Origin: Neorhizobium galegae
Lineage (GTDB): Bacteria; Pseudomonadota; Alphaproteobacteria; Rhizobiales; Rhizobiaceae
NCBI RefSeq assembly: GCF_021391675.1
Contig: NZ_CP090095.1
Coordinates: 129,501-193,500 of the forward strand
Direction: 5' to 3'
Length of the DNA stretch: 64,000 bases
Shown here: positions 15,044-23,794 of the stretch, piece after piece
How the letters are laid out: every line of letters begins with the position of its first letter
How positions within the stretch are numbered: position 1 is the first letter of the stretch
Notes under the pieces: model-generated
Told to the model about the DNA's origin: nothing
The model's database searches: none
The model's input: only the letters and a program-made list of their open reading frames with translations
Program-made: the position numbers and the translations under genes

Positions 15044-16948
15044 TCATTTCGCGATGGGCTTCAGCGCCGCCATTGCCACTCTACCGACGATCGGCAGGCG
15101 GATGGCAGATGCACGCATACCATCGCAGAAAACCGTGTTGCGGGCCACTTGGCTTGTGCGTCCCCGGCCTTCCGGCGCATAGCTATTTGGATTGATGTCG
15201 TACTTCGGGAAATTGGACGACGAGATATCCACCCGGATGCGATGGCCCTTGGAGAACAGGTTGGCGGTCGCAAACGGCTCGATCGTTACCGTGAACACCT
15301 CGCCCTTGACGATCGGTTCCGGCTTTTCGAAGGAGTTGCGATAGCGGCAGCGGATGATCCCGTCGGTGATGTTGAGAGCGTAACCGGTCGGATAGTCCTT
15401 GCTCGGCGGATAGACGTCGACGAGTTTCGCGGTGAAATCCGTGTCCAGCGCATCCGACGAGACGTAAAGTTCGACCGTGATCGGCCCGACCACCGCGACA
15501 TCTTCGGCGAGCGGCTCGGTCTCGAAGGAGAGCACGTCGGCACGCGCCGAAAGCGGCAGGCCCGGATGTTTCGAACCGTAGAATTTGTCGCCCTCGCGCT
15601 GGTCGAAGCCGCCGCCTTCGAAAATCGGCTGCCCGCTCGTCAGCGATCCGCCGATTGTGGGAACCGGGTTCTTCGGGTCGAAGTCGTAGGTGAAGGGGGA
15701 AGCCTCCGCCTTCGGCTTGTCGGTGGAAAGCGAACCGTTTTCATGGATATAGTAATTTAGGAATTCCGTTCCCGGCAGCGGCCAGTCGGCCGCCTCGATC
15801 CAGTGCCCGCCGTGATCCAGCCGGCCGTCCGCGTCGCGCGTGCCAGAGCCGCCGCCCATCACGAAGGCCCGCACCACCGGTTCCTGCGCAACCGTGTTGT
15901 CCTTGCCCTTCAGCCAGTGGTCGAACCAGTTGCGGCGGAAGGATAGCCAGCTTTCCATGGCATTGCCGCCAAGCGGCGCGGCCGGCCCGAAGGACGTGTC
16001 GCCGGCAAGCGTCGCATTGCGGTTGCCGTGCAGCCAAGGCCCCATGATCAGCTGCAGCGGTCGGCTGTCCTTGCCGGAAAGTCCGCGATAGTTGTCGAGC
16101 GTCGACTTCACATAGGCGTCGTACCAGCTCGACATCAGCACCACAGGCACTTCCGGAAAAGTCTCGTAGAAACCTTCCATGTAAAGCCCGACCCGGCGCC
16201 AGCTTTCGTCGAACGTGCCGCTGCGCCACTGGTCGAGCAGGTAGCTTTCATATTCCGGCATCCAGCGCACCGGAGAATTGCCTTCGCTCCAGGGCATGAC
16301 GTTGAACCATGCGCGAAGATCCTCCGCTTCGATCGCTGCACGGGCAACCTCATTGCCCTCGCCGATCGCCTGATTGTAGGCCCAGGTCGCCTGCTTCAGT
16401 TCGAAGGCGCCGCCCTGGCGGATGCCGCACTGATAGGCGTTCGAGAATCCGCCCGAATCCATCACCATGCAGGCCAGCCCCGGCGGGTTGAGGCAGGCGA
16501 GCGCCGCTTGAGTATGGGCCGCATAGGAAAGGCCCATCGTCCCGAACTGGCCGTCCGACCAGGGCTGTTCCACCAGCCAGCAGGCGGTATCGTAACCGTC
16601 GGCGGCTTCTGAAATGTATTTGCTGAACTCGCCCTCGGAATTGTAGCGGCCGCGGCAATCCTGGTAGATCACGGCATATCCCGCCCGGACGAAATAGCTC
16701 GCAACCTCATGGCGCTTCATCGGCTCCGCCATGCCCACCTCGATCTCGGAACGCGAACGCTCCGCCTTGCCGTAGGGCGTGCGTTCCATGATCGCCGGAA
16801 GCCGGCCTTCGATCGCCTTGCCGTCCTTGGCAGGCCGGTAGACGTCGGTCGCCAGCCTCATGCCGTCGCGCATCGTCACCATCACATCCCGTTCGACGAC
16901 CACGTCGTCGGCAATCACCTCGAAGCGCGATGGCGTCAGGGTATCCAT
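15044..16948 (-). CDS. CocE/NonD-family hydrolase (X-Pro dipeptidyl-peptidase-like)
   Basis: This 634-residue alpha/beta hydrolase has MVTMRDGMRLATDVYRP at the N-terminus and the nucleophile elbow GLSYAAHTQ (G-x-S-Y). The C-terminal jelly-roll domain contains TVELYVSSDALDTDF and HRIRVDISSSNFP. Family members are serine esterases or peptidases acting on acyl, ester or proline-peptide bonds. No signal peptide is seen, so it should act on imported substrate. ATG at 16948 with GAGG eight bases upstream is preferred over 16954. It lies downstream of the binding protein across a 109-base gap with two hairpins. Confidence 0.88.
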   Translation of the reverse strand: MDTLTPSRFEVIADDVVVERDVMVTMRDGMRLATDVYRPAKDGKAIEGRLPAIMERTPYGKAERSRSEIEVGMAEPMKRHEVASYFVRAGYAVIYQDCRGRYNSEGEFSKYISEAADGYDTACWLVEQPWSDGQFGTMGLSYAAHTQAALACLNPPGLACMVMDSGGFSNAYQCGIRQGGAFELKQATWAYNQAIGEGNEVARAAIEAEDLRAWFNVMPWSEGNSPVRWMPEYESYLLDQWRSGTFDESWRRVGLYMEGFYETFPEVPVVLMSSWYDAYVKSTLDNYRGLSGKDSRPLQLIMGPWLHGNRNATLAGDTSFGPAAPLGGNAMESWLSFRRNWFDHWLKGKDNTVAQEPVVRAFVMGGGSGTRDADGRLDHGGHWIEAADWPLPGTEFLNYYIHENGSLSTDKPKAEASPFTYDFDPKNPVPTIGGSLTSGQPIFEGGGFDQREGDKFYGSKHPGLPLSARADVLSFETEPLAEDVAVVGPITVELYVSSDALDTDFTAKLVDVYPPSKDYPTGYALNITDGIIRCRYRNSFEKPEPIVKGEVFTVTIEPFATANLFSKGHRIRVDISSSNFPKYDINPNSYAPEGRGRTSQVARNTVFCDGMRASAIRLPIVGRVAMAALKPIAK

Positions 16949-16978
16949 GTCCATATCCTCAAAATTGGCAAAACAATA

Positions 16979-17046
16979 CCCGGGCCGGCCCCACCACACG
17001 TCAGGCCGGCCCGGGATGCTGCGGCTCCGGAAAGAGGAGCCGCAGC
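16979..17046 (-). terminator. Double hairpin between binding-protein and hydrolase genes
   Basis: Two perfect inverted repeats lie in the 109-base gap. Arms at 17036-17046 and 17018-17028 give an 11-bp stem with a 7-base loop. Arms at 17004-17015 and 16979-16990 give a 12-bp stem with a 13-base loop. The second is followed on the minus strand by TATTGTTTT. It probably attenuates readthrough into the hydrolase and protects the upstream binding-protein mRNA. Confidence 0.7.
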
Positions 17047-17057
17047 AAAGAGCAGGC

Positions 17058-18632
17058 CTACTTGGCGATACCGGCGAGCGTCGCGCTGGTGTCTTCCGTC
17101 ATGTTGGCGACATAGGAGACGTTCGCCTTGCCGGCCCAGTGAACCTTCTGCCAGTAAAGCGGGATGACCGGCACGTCGGCGAACACCATCTTGGTTGCTT
17201 TCTGCAGCAGCTCCACGCGCTTCTTGACGTCGAATTCGGCGGTTGCGGCGCGCATCGCGTCGTCGAAGGCCGGGTTCGAATATTTCGTCCGGTTGAACGA
17301 GCCGGTGCCGGCGTCCTTGTTGGCCGTCATCAGCAGGTTGCGAAGGCCGGTTGCCGAGGTCGGCGTAGAGTTGCCGAGAGAGAAGATGAAGGCGGAGAAT
17401 TCGCCGGCCCCGGCGCCCTTGGTGTAGACGTTATAGGGCTGGGCGACGACGCCGTTCACCTTCAGGCCGCCGCGCGCAAACATCTGGCCGAGTGCCTGCG
17501 CCACTTCCGAATCACCCGGGAAGCGATCGTTGGAGGTGTGGATGGTGATGCCGAAACCGTCCTTGTAGCCGGCTTCCGCAAGCAGCTTCTTGGCGTTCTC
17601 GGCGTTCATGGCGGGCGCCGCGATCGACGGATCGTTGCCGGCGACGCCGTTCGGAACCAGTTGGCCTGCAGCATCCGCCGAACCGTCAAGAATACGGTCG
17701 ATGATCAGCTGGCGGTTGACCAACTCGGAGAGCGCCTGGCGGACCTTGACGTCCTTCAGCGGGTTCTTGTCGAGCGGCTTGCCTTCCTTGTCGGTGATGA
17801 AGGGCGTCTTGTCGCGGGCGCTGTCGAGCGCGAGGTAGATCATGCGGGCGGAGGCGATCGAGAAGACCTTGAGGCCGGAGATACCCTGGAGGGTTTTCAC
17901 ATCGCCTGGCGGCACGGCGTCGATCAGGTCGACGGCGCCGGAGCGAAGGGCAGCGACGCGCGACGCATCATTGGAGATGAACTTGATCGTAACGTTGTCG
18001 AAATCCTGTTTCTTGCCCCAGAAGGTATCGTTGCGGGTGAGTTGCAGGTTGTCGCCCGGCGTCCAGGACTTGAACTTGTAGGCGCCGGTGCCGATCGCCG
18101 CCTTGCCGCTGTTGAAGTCCTCGATCGAAGCGCCTTCCGCGACCTTCTTTTCGACGATGTAGACGAAGCCGACCTGTTCGATGAAATCGGGCGTCGGCTT
18201 CTTGGTCTTGATCTCGACGGTCAGTTTGTCGATCGCCTTCATGCTGTCGATCGCCCCGACATTGCCGGAGAACGGCGCCGGGCTGTTCGGGATATCCTTG
18301 GCGCGGGTGAGCGAGAAGATCACGTCCTCTGATGTCAGCGGGTTGCCGTCGTGGAATTTGACGCCGTCGCGCAGTTTGATCTGCCAGGTCAGCGGATCGA
18401 CATTTGTCCAGGAGACGGCAAGCGCCGGCTCGATATTGATCGCGGGGTCGGTCTGCACCAGGCGGTCGAAAACCTGCATGGCAATGTTCTGGTTGTTGCC
18501 GGTGCGCGAAAACTGCGGATCGATCGCCGACGGCTCGGTGGCGCTGCCGAGTATCAGGTCAGCGGCCTGAGCCGAGCTCAGCGCGATGACCGAGGCCGCA
18601 ACCCCGGCCAGGAGAAATTTCATCGGTTTCAT
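17058..18632 (-). CDS. ABC transporter substrate-binding protein, dipeptide/oligopeptide family (SBP_bac_5)
   Basis: This 524-residue periplasmic protein has an N-terminal Sec signal (MKPMKFLLAGVAASVIALSS, cleavage after AQAA). The mature start ADLILGSATEPSAIDPQFS is typical of family 5. Motifs WQIKLRDGVKFHDGNPLTSEDV and GTGAYKFKSW support this. The open frame extends further, but ATG at 18632 gives the signal peptide and has a purine-rich ribosome site. Substrates could be peptides, opines or glycosides. It follows two permeases and two ATPases in one operon. Confidence 0.93.
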   Translation of the reverse strand: MKPMKFLLAGVAASVIALSSAQAADLILGSATEPSAIDPQFSRTGNNQNIAMQVFDRLVQTDPAINIEPALAVSWTNVDPLTWQIKLRDGVKFHDGNPLTSEDVIFSLTRAKDIPNSPAPFSGNVGAIDSMKAIDKLTVEIKTKKPTPDFIEQVGFVYIVEKKVAEGASIEDFNSGKAAIGTGAYKFKSWTPGDNLQLTRNDTFWGKKQDFDNVTIKFISNDASRVAALRSGAVDLIDAVPPGDVKTLQGISGLKVFSIASARMIYLALDSARDKTPFITDKEGKPLDKNPLKDVKVRQALSELVNRQLIIDRILDGSADAAGQLVPNGVAGNDPSIAAPAMNAENAKKLLAEAGYKDGFGITIHTSNDRFPGDSEVAQALGQMFARGGLKVNGVVAQPYNVYTKGAGAGEFSAFIFSLGNSTPTSATGLRNLLMTANKDAGTGSFNRTKYSNPAFDDAMRAATAEFDVKKRVELLQKATKMVFADVPVIPLYWQKVHWAGKANVSYVANMTEDTSATLAGIAK

Positions 18633-18652
18633 TATGTCTGTTCCCTTCCTTT

Positions 18653-19708
18653 TTAGATGGCCGGTTCGGCCGTCGCGTTTGTTGCCTGATGGGCGGCAAG
18701 ATCGTTCAGGTGGCAGGCGCTGACATGGCCTGCCGCGTTTTCCTTCAGGACCGGCCGTTCCACGCGGCAGCGGTCGAAAGCCTTGGGACAGCGGGGATGG
18801 AAATGGCATCCCGCCGGCGGATGGAGCGGCGAGGGGATCTCGCCCTTGATCGGCGTGAACACCCGGCGGCGATCGGTGACGGACGGCAGTTCGCGGATCA
18901 GCGCCTGGGTATAGGGATGTTTCGGATTGTCGAAGAGCTCGTCCGGCGTGGCGCTTTCCACCACGCGGCCGAGATACATGACCACCACCCGATCGCAGAT
19001 GTGTTTCACGACGCCGAGGTCGTGGCTGATGAACAGATAGGTCAGCCCGAACTCTTGTCTCAGTTCCATGAACAGGTTGAGGATCTGCGCCTGGATCGAC
19101 ACGTCGAGGGCAGCGACGGATTCGTCGCAGACGAGCAGCTTCGGCTTTACCGCGAGCGCCCGGGCAATGCCGATACGCTGCCGCTGCCCGCCGGAAAACT
19201 GGTGCGGGTAGCGGTCCAGATAGGACGGATCGAGGCCGACACGCGTCACCAGCGCAGCCACGTAATCCCGCATCTCCCGGCCCTTGACGATGCCGTGCAC
19301 CTTGGGCGCCTCGCCGATCAGGTCGAGAACCCGCTTGCGCGGATTGAGCGTCGACATCGGGTCCTGGAAGATCATCTGGGCGGAAAGCCGCATGGCGCGT
19401 TTGTCGTCACCCTGCAGCGAGGTCAGCGGCCGGCCCTTCCAGCGTACCTCGCCGCCGCTCGCGGGCATGATGCCGGCCATCACCCGGCCGAGCGTCGATT
19501 TCCCGCAGCCCGATTCACCGACGAGGCCGACCACCTCGCCCGGATAGACCGCGAGATTGACTTCGTCGACCGCATGTACGGTCTTCTCCTCGAGGCCCGC
19601 CCCGAAGAGATTGGCGATCTTTTCCGCATAGTCGAGCTTGCGGGAAAACCGCCGGCTGACATCCACGGCTTCTACGAGGGGCACGGCTTCCACGAGCGGG
19701 GTCGTCAT
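18653..19708 (-). CDS. Oligopeptide-type ABC ATPase (OppF/DppF-like)
   Basis: This 351-residue ATPase carries Walker A GESGCGKST near residue 66, signature FSGGQRQRIGIARAL, Walker B LLVCDESVAALD and switch FISHDLG. The C-terminal cysteine-rich motif CHFHPRCPKAFDRC is the OppD/F family zinc-like or iron-sulfur motif. ATG at 19708 overlaps the stop of the preceding ATPase gene. The N-terminus contains a tandem PLVEAV repeat. It forms a heterodimer with the OppD-like protein. Confidence 0.93.
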   Translation of the reverse strand: MTTPLVEAVPLVEAVDVSRRFSRKLDYAEKIANLFGAGLEEKTVHAVDEVNLAVYPGEVVGLVGESGCGKSTLGRVMAGIMPASGGEVRWKGRPLTSLQGDDKRAMRLSAQMIFQDPMSTLNPRKRVLDLIGEAPKVHGIVKGREMRDYVAALVTRVGLDPSYLDRYPHQFSGGQRQRIGIARALAVKPKLLVCDESVAALDVSIQAQILNLFMELRQEFGLTYLFISHDLGVVKHICDRVVVMYLGRVVESATPDELFDNPKHPYTQALIRELPSVTDRRRVFTPIKGEIPSPLHPPAGCHFHPRCPKAFDRCRVERPVLKENAAGHVSACHLNDLAAHQATNATAEPAI

Positions 19709-20676
19709 GCGGCGCTCCAGAGGTGAGGGTGGAAACAGCGGAACTCGCGGCCGGCGGCGATCGACCGTATCGGTTCGGTGGCGCAGATATCGGTGGCGCG
19801 GGCGCAACGGTCGCGGAAGGCGCAGCCGGAGGGACGCGACAGCGGCGAGGGCGCGAAACCAGGGATCGGCCGGAGCGGCTCGCCGCGCGGCACCGCCGCA
19901 GGCACGGCGCTGAGCAGGCCGGACGTGTAGGGATGGCGCGGCGCGGTGAGCACCCCATCGACCTGCCCCGCCTCGACGATCCGGCCCGCATACATGACCA
20001 TGATCCGGTCCGCGAGTGCGGCGACGACGCCGAGGTCGTGGCTGATCCAGATCAGCGCCATGCCGAATTCGGTAGCCAGCCGCTTGATCTCGAACAGGAT
20101 CTGCGACTGGATCGTCACATCGAGCGCCGTCGTCGGTTCGTCGGCGATGATCAGGTCCGGCCGATGCAGAAGCGCGATGGCGATCGCCACACGCTGGCGC
20201 ATGCCGCCGGAGAACTGGTGCGGGTAGGAATCCAGCCGCTCTTCCGGCGAAGGGATGCCGACAAGGCCGAGCGCATCGCGCGACCGGGCGCGGGCTTCTG
20301 CGCGCGAAACCCGGTCATGGGCCTGCACGGTCTCGATCATCTGGGTGGCAACCGAGAGAACCGGGTTCAGCGTCATCATCGGATCCTGGAAGATCATCGC
20401 GATGCGCTTGCCACGGATGGCCCGCATGGCCGTCGGCGATTTCGTCAGCAGGTCTTCGCCGTTGAACAGGATCTGGCCGCCGACCACCCGGCCGGGCGGA
20501 TCGACGAGGCCGAGGATCGAGAAGCCGGTGATCGACTTGCCGGAGCCGGATTCGCCGACCAGGCCCACGATCTCCCGCTGACCGACCGTGAAGCTCACGT
20601 CGTCGACGGCCTTCAGCACGCCGCGGCGGGTCATGAAATGGGTGGAAAGGTTCTTGACTTCGAGGACGGGTGTCAT
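19705..20676 (-). CDS. Oligopeptide-type ABC ATPase (OppD/DppD-like)
   Basis: This 323-residue ATPase has Walker A GESGSGKS, signature [15 protein letters not shown], Walker [15 protein letters not shown] and switch WISHDLG. A C-terminal cysteine motif, [14 protein letters not shown], is typical of OppD. A GTG nine bases upstream is in frame and overlaps the permease stop, but ATG at 20676 has AGGTGA five bases before it. It is the partner of the OppF-like ATPase. Confidence 0.93.
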   Translation of the reverse strand: MTPVLEVKNLSTHFMTRRGVLKAVDDVSFTVGQREIVGLVGESGSGKSITGFSILGLVDPPGRVVGGQILFNGEDLLTKSPTAMRAIRGKRIAMIFQDPMMTLNPVLSVATQMIETVQAHDRVSRAEARARSRDALGLVGIPSPEERLDSYPHQFSGGMRQRVAIAIALLHRPDLIIADEPTTALDVTIQSQILFEIKRLATEFGMALIWISHDLGVVAALADRIMVMYAGRIVEAGQVDGVLTAPRHPYTSGLLSAVPAAVPRGEPLRPIPGFAPSPLSRPSGCAFRDRCARATDICATEPIRSIAAGREFRCFHPHLWSAA

Positions 20677-20681
20677 CGCGC

Positions 20682-21581
20682 TCACCTTTCACCCAGTCGG
20701 GGGTTGAGGACTTCGCGCAGCCGGTCTCCGACGATGTTGATCGAAAACACCAGAACGAGCAGCAGCACGCCCGGATAGACGCTGATCCAGTATTCGCCGG
20801 ACATCAGAAGCTGGTAGCCGTTGGCGATCAGCAGCCCGAGCGACGGTTCGGTGATCGGCAGGCCGATGCCGAGGAAGGAGAGGGTCGCTTCCGCCGAAAT
20901 GGCGTTCGCCACCTGCAGCATGCCGATGACGATCAGCGGCGGCAGGCAGTTGGGCAGGATATGGCCGATCAGGATACGTGGCGTGCCGATGCCGAGCGTC
21001 ACCGCAGCCTCGACATAGTCCTTGTTCTTCTCGACAAGGGCAGCACTCCTGACCGCGCGGGCAAATGTCGCCCATTGCACTAGGATCAGCGCGAAGATCA
21101 CCTTCCAGAGCCCCTGGCCGAGCAGCGCCAGCAGCATCAGCGCCACGAGAATGGTCGGAAAGCCGAGCATCAGGTCGACGACCCGCATGATCAGCGTGTC
21201 GATGCGCCCGCCGAAATAGGCGGCGATCAGGCCGAGCACCGTGCCGACCAGAAGCGCGACGATGCCGGAGAATACGCCGACGCCGAGGCTGGTGCGCAAG
21301 CCGTAGATCATCGCCGAAAACATGTCGCGGCCCTGGCCGTCGGTGCCGAGCCAGTAGTTCATGCCGTCCATGCTTTGCGAGCCGGGCGGCAGCTTGGAAT
21401 CGAGGATGTCCAGCACCGCCAGATCGAACGGGTTCTGGGGCGTCAGATAGGGTCCGATGACCGCGGCAAACAGCAGGATGATACAGACGACGGCGGCAAC
21501 GACCGCCTTGGGGCTGCGGCCGATGCCGGTTACCAGGCGGCCGAGCAGCATGTCTTCGGCGAAAAGAGCGCGTGCGGTCAT
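20682..21581 (-). CDS. ABC permease, DppC/OppC-like
   Basis: This 299-residue inner-membrane permease has an N-terminal cytoplasmic segment, about six transmembrane helices, and the YWLGTDGQGRDMFSAMIYGLRTSL motif region (LGTD-GRD) typical of DppC. The EAA loop reads EAAVTLGIGTPRILIGHILPN. It starts in an ATGA overlap with the DppB-like permease. Confidence 0.93.
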   Translation of the reverse strand: MTARALFAEDMLLGRLVTGIGRSPKAVVAAVVCIILLFAAVIGPYLTPQNPFDLAVLDILDSKLPPGSQSMDGMNYWLGTDGQGRDMFSAMIYGLRTSLGVGVFSGIVALLVGTVLGLIAAYFGGRIDTLIMRVVDLMLGFPTILVALMLLALLGQGLWKVIFALILVQWATFARAVRSAALVEKNKDYVEAAVTLGIGTPRILIGHILPNCLPPLIVIGMLQVANAISAEATLSFLGIGLPITEPSLGLLIANGYQLLMSGEYWISVYPGVLLLVLVFSINIVGDRLREVLNPRLGER

Positions 21582-22552
21582 TGGGCGCCTCCCAGCCGGA
21601 CGCGAGGATCGACCAGCGAATAGAGCACGTCGACGACGAAATTGATGAAGATGAACAGGCTGACGATGACCAGCAGGTAGGCGACCACGACAGGCCGGTC
21701 GAGCCGCATGATGCTGTCGATCAACAACTTGCCGATCCCCGGCCAGGCGAAGATCGTCTCGGTGACGACCGCGAAGGCGAGCATGCTGCCGAGTTCCAGG
21801 CCGATCACGGTGATCAGCGGGATCAGGATGTTTTTGAACACATGCACGAAGACGATGCGACGCTCGGAAATGCCCTTGGCGCGCGCGAATTTGACGAAAT
21901 CGAGCGGCATCGTCTCGCGTACGCCGGTGCGGGTCAGGCGGATCACCAGGGACAGCTTGAAGAGCGACAGATTGATCGCCGGCAGGATGAGATGCGTTAG
22001 GCCGTCCAGTGTGAACAGGCTGGAACGGATACCCAGAAACTCGCCCATCTGGCCGCGTCCGGTGGACGGCAACCAGCCGAGCCAGACGGAAAAGATCATG
22101 ATCAGCATCATGCCCTGCCAGAAGCTCGGTAGCGAGAAGCCGAAGATCGAGCCGGTCATGATCACTTCGTCAGTGGCGGTGTTCGGTTTCAAGCCGGACA
22201 GGAGGCCGAGCGGGATGCCGAGCAGGAGCGCGAAGACGAGGCCGGTCAGCGTCAGCTCCAGCGTCGCCGGCAGGCGTTCGAAGATCAGGCTGATGGACGG
22301 ACGGTTGAAGACGAAGGAGCGGCCGAGGTCGCCGTGGAGGGCGTTCCAGGCGAAAGTGAAGAACTGTTCCCAGAGTGGCTTGTCGAGTCCGAGCGAGGCG
22401 ACGACCTGAGCACGTTCAGCCGGACTTGCATCCGGCGAGATCAGCATTTCAGCCGGATCACCGATCGCATAGATACCGATGAAGACGATAACCGCGGTCA
22501 CGCACAGGACGGCGATGCTCTGCAGGAAGCGGCGGATGACGAAAACCGTCAT
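21578..22552 (-). CDS. ABC permease, DppB/OppB-like
   Basis: This 324-residue permease begins MTVFVIRRFLQSIAVLCVTA, the DppB-type N-terminal membrane helix, and carries the periplasmic GDLGRSFVF motif. The EAA loop includes FVKFARAKGISERRIVFVHVFKN. It is the first gene of a minus-strand operon (permease, permease, ATPase, ATPase, binding protein, hydrolase, CapA-like). It is divergent from a LysR gene, with a palindrome-rich 210-base promoter region between. Confidence 0.93.
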   Translation of the reverse strand: MTVFVIRRFLQSIAVLCVTAVIVFIGIYAIGDPAEMLISPDASPAERAQVVASLGLDKPLWEQFFTFAWNALHGDLGRSFVFNRPSISLIFERLPATLELTLTGLVFALLLGIPLGLLSGLKPNTATDEVIMTGSIFGFSLPSFWQGMMLIMIFSVWLGWLPSTGRGQMGEFLGIRSSLFTLDGLTHLILPAINLSLFKLSLVIRLTRTGVRETMPLDFVKFARAKGISERRIVFVHVFKNILIPLITVIGLELGSMLAFAVVTETIFAWPGIGKLLIDSIMRLDRPVVVAYLLVIVSLFIFINFVVDVLYSLVDPRVRLGGAQ

Positions 22553-22657
22553 AGCGTGCGCTCCTGCTTACCCTTTGTCCCGCAGGGACAGAGAATTCTC
22601 ATGAAAGACGTTCCCTTTTTTCTCTTTGTTGACGCCGACGATAGCGAGCCGGGGAGG

Positions 22658-22698
22658 ATGCGCAATATTATGCGCGAAACGCATGATCCTATGCGTTT
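22658..22698. promoter_or_regulatory. Array of ATGCG half-sites in the divergent promoter
   Basis: ATGCG or its complement occurs at 22658, 22670, 22680 and 22691, spaced 10-12 bases apart. The strongest dyad is AAACGCAT-N6-ATGCGTTT at 22677-22698. A second, GCGCA-N6-TGCGC at 22660-22675, is centred exactly 20 bases away. This looks like a multi-site operator for the adjacent LysR protein. Confidence 0.6.
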
Positions 22699-22762
22699 TG
22701 TGTGCGAAACCCTGTTCGATGTCTTCGCTTGTGTTCGCTGCCGCCTTCCGTAGGATCGCGGC

Positions 22763-23659
22763 ATGAATTTCAAGCAGCTCGAAATCTTCAAGACGATCAT
22801 GGATACCGGCTCCACCATAGCGGCGGCGGCCCAGCTCGGCCTGTCGCAGTCGGCGATCAGCCGCCAGCTCGCATCGCTGGAAGAAGAGATCGGTCGCGAG
22901 CTTTTCCTGCGCGACAAGGGGCGCCTCATCCCGCGGCCGGAAGCGCATCTCCTGGTCGACGAGGTGGATGACGTCGCCCAGAGCGTCGCCCGGCTGCGCG
23001 TCAAGGTCGGCGACGTCCGTTCGGGTGCCTTCGGCGAGGCGCTGATCCGTGTTGCCTTCCCGCACAGCCTCGCGACCACGATGCTGCCGCCGATCCTTGC
23101 CCGCTTCAAGGCCGATCATCCGCGGGTGACGGTGGAGATCCTGAGCGGTCCCTATGATGCGATCGAACGTATGGTGCGCGGCCGCGTCGCCGATCTCGGT
23201 TTCGTCCGCCTGCCGCCGGAGGAGCATTCCTTCGACACCCGCCCGCTTTTCACCAGCGGCACCACCTGTGTCATGCCGGTCGGCCACCCGCTGGCCGCCA
23301 AGCAGGCCATCGACGTCAACGATCTTGCCCGCAACGACCTGATCCTGCTCGGCCGGCAGCGCATCAACCGCAACGAACTGGAGCACGAACTGCGCCGCAT
23401 GGTGCCGAGCTATCGCTGCAGCCTCGAGGTCCATTCGGTCGAAACCGCTTGCGCCTGTGCCGCCCAAGGGCTCGGCATCGCCATCGTGCCCTCGCTGATT
23501 GCCGAGTTCTTCCGCAGCGACGCGATCGCCATGCGGCCTTTCCTCCCCGACAAGGTCTCCGAATACGGGATCATCTCCATGCCCGGCGCGCCGCTGTCCT
23601 GGACGGCCGAGGCGTTCATCAACATCATCAAGGCGGATTCGGGCGAAACCACGCTCTAA
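22763..23659 (+). CDS. LysR-family transcriptional regulator
   Basis: This 298-residue regulator has a winged helix-turn-helix at residues 1-60 (MNFKQLEIFKTIMDTGSTIAAA and QSAISRQLASLEEEIG) and a periplasmic-binding-like effector domain. It is divergent from the oligopeptide importer operon, which it probably controls with a substrate-derived inducer. The half-site array at 22658-22698 is its likely binding region. Confidence 0.9.
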   Translation: MNFKQLEIFKTIMDTGSTIAAAAQLGLSQSAISRQLASLEEEIGRELFLRDKGRLIPRPEAHLLVDEVDDVAQSVARLRVKVGDVRSGAFGEALIRVAFPHSLATTMLPPILARFKADHPRVTVEILSGPYDAIERMVRGRVADLGFVRLPPEEHSFDTRPLFTSGTTCVMPVGHPLAAKQAIDVNDLARNDLILLGRQRINRNELEHELRRMVPSYRCSLEVHSVETACACAAQGLGIAIVPSLIAEFFRSDAIAMRPFLPDKVSEYGIISMPGAPLSWTAEAFINIIKADSGETTL

Positions 23660-23794
23660 GCGCCGCTCATATGGTTTCCGGCGTTTTGCATTTTCCGGCC
23701 CGCGCTCTTATCAATTCGTATAGATGCGCGTTCCGCGGTTTCCCGCAGGCCCGCGAGACGCTAAGTAATGCCTAAGGGAATACCGGGAGCAGAC

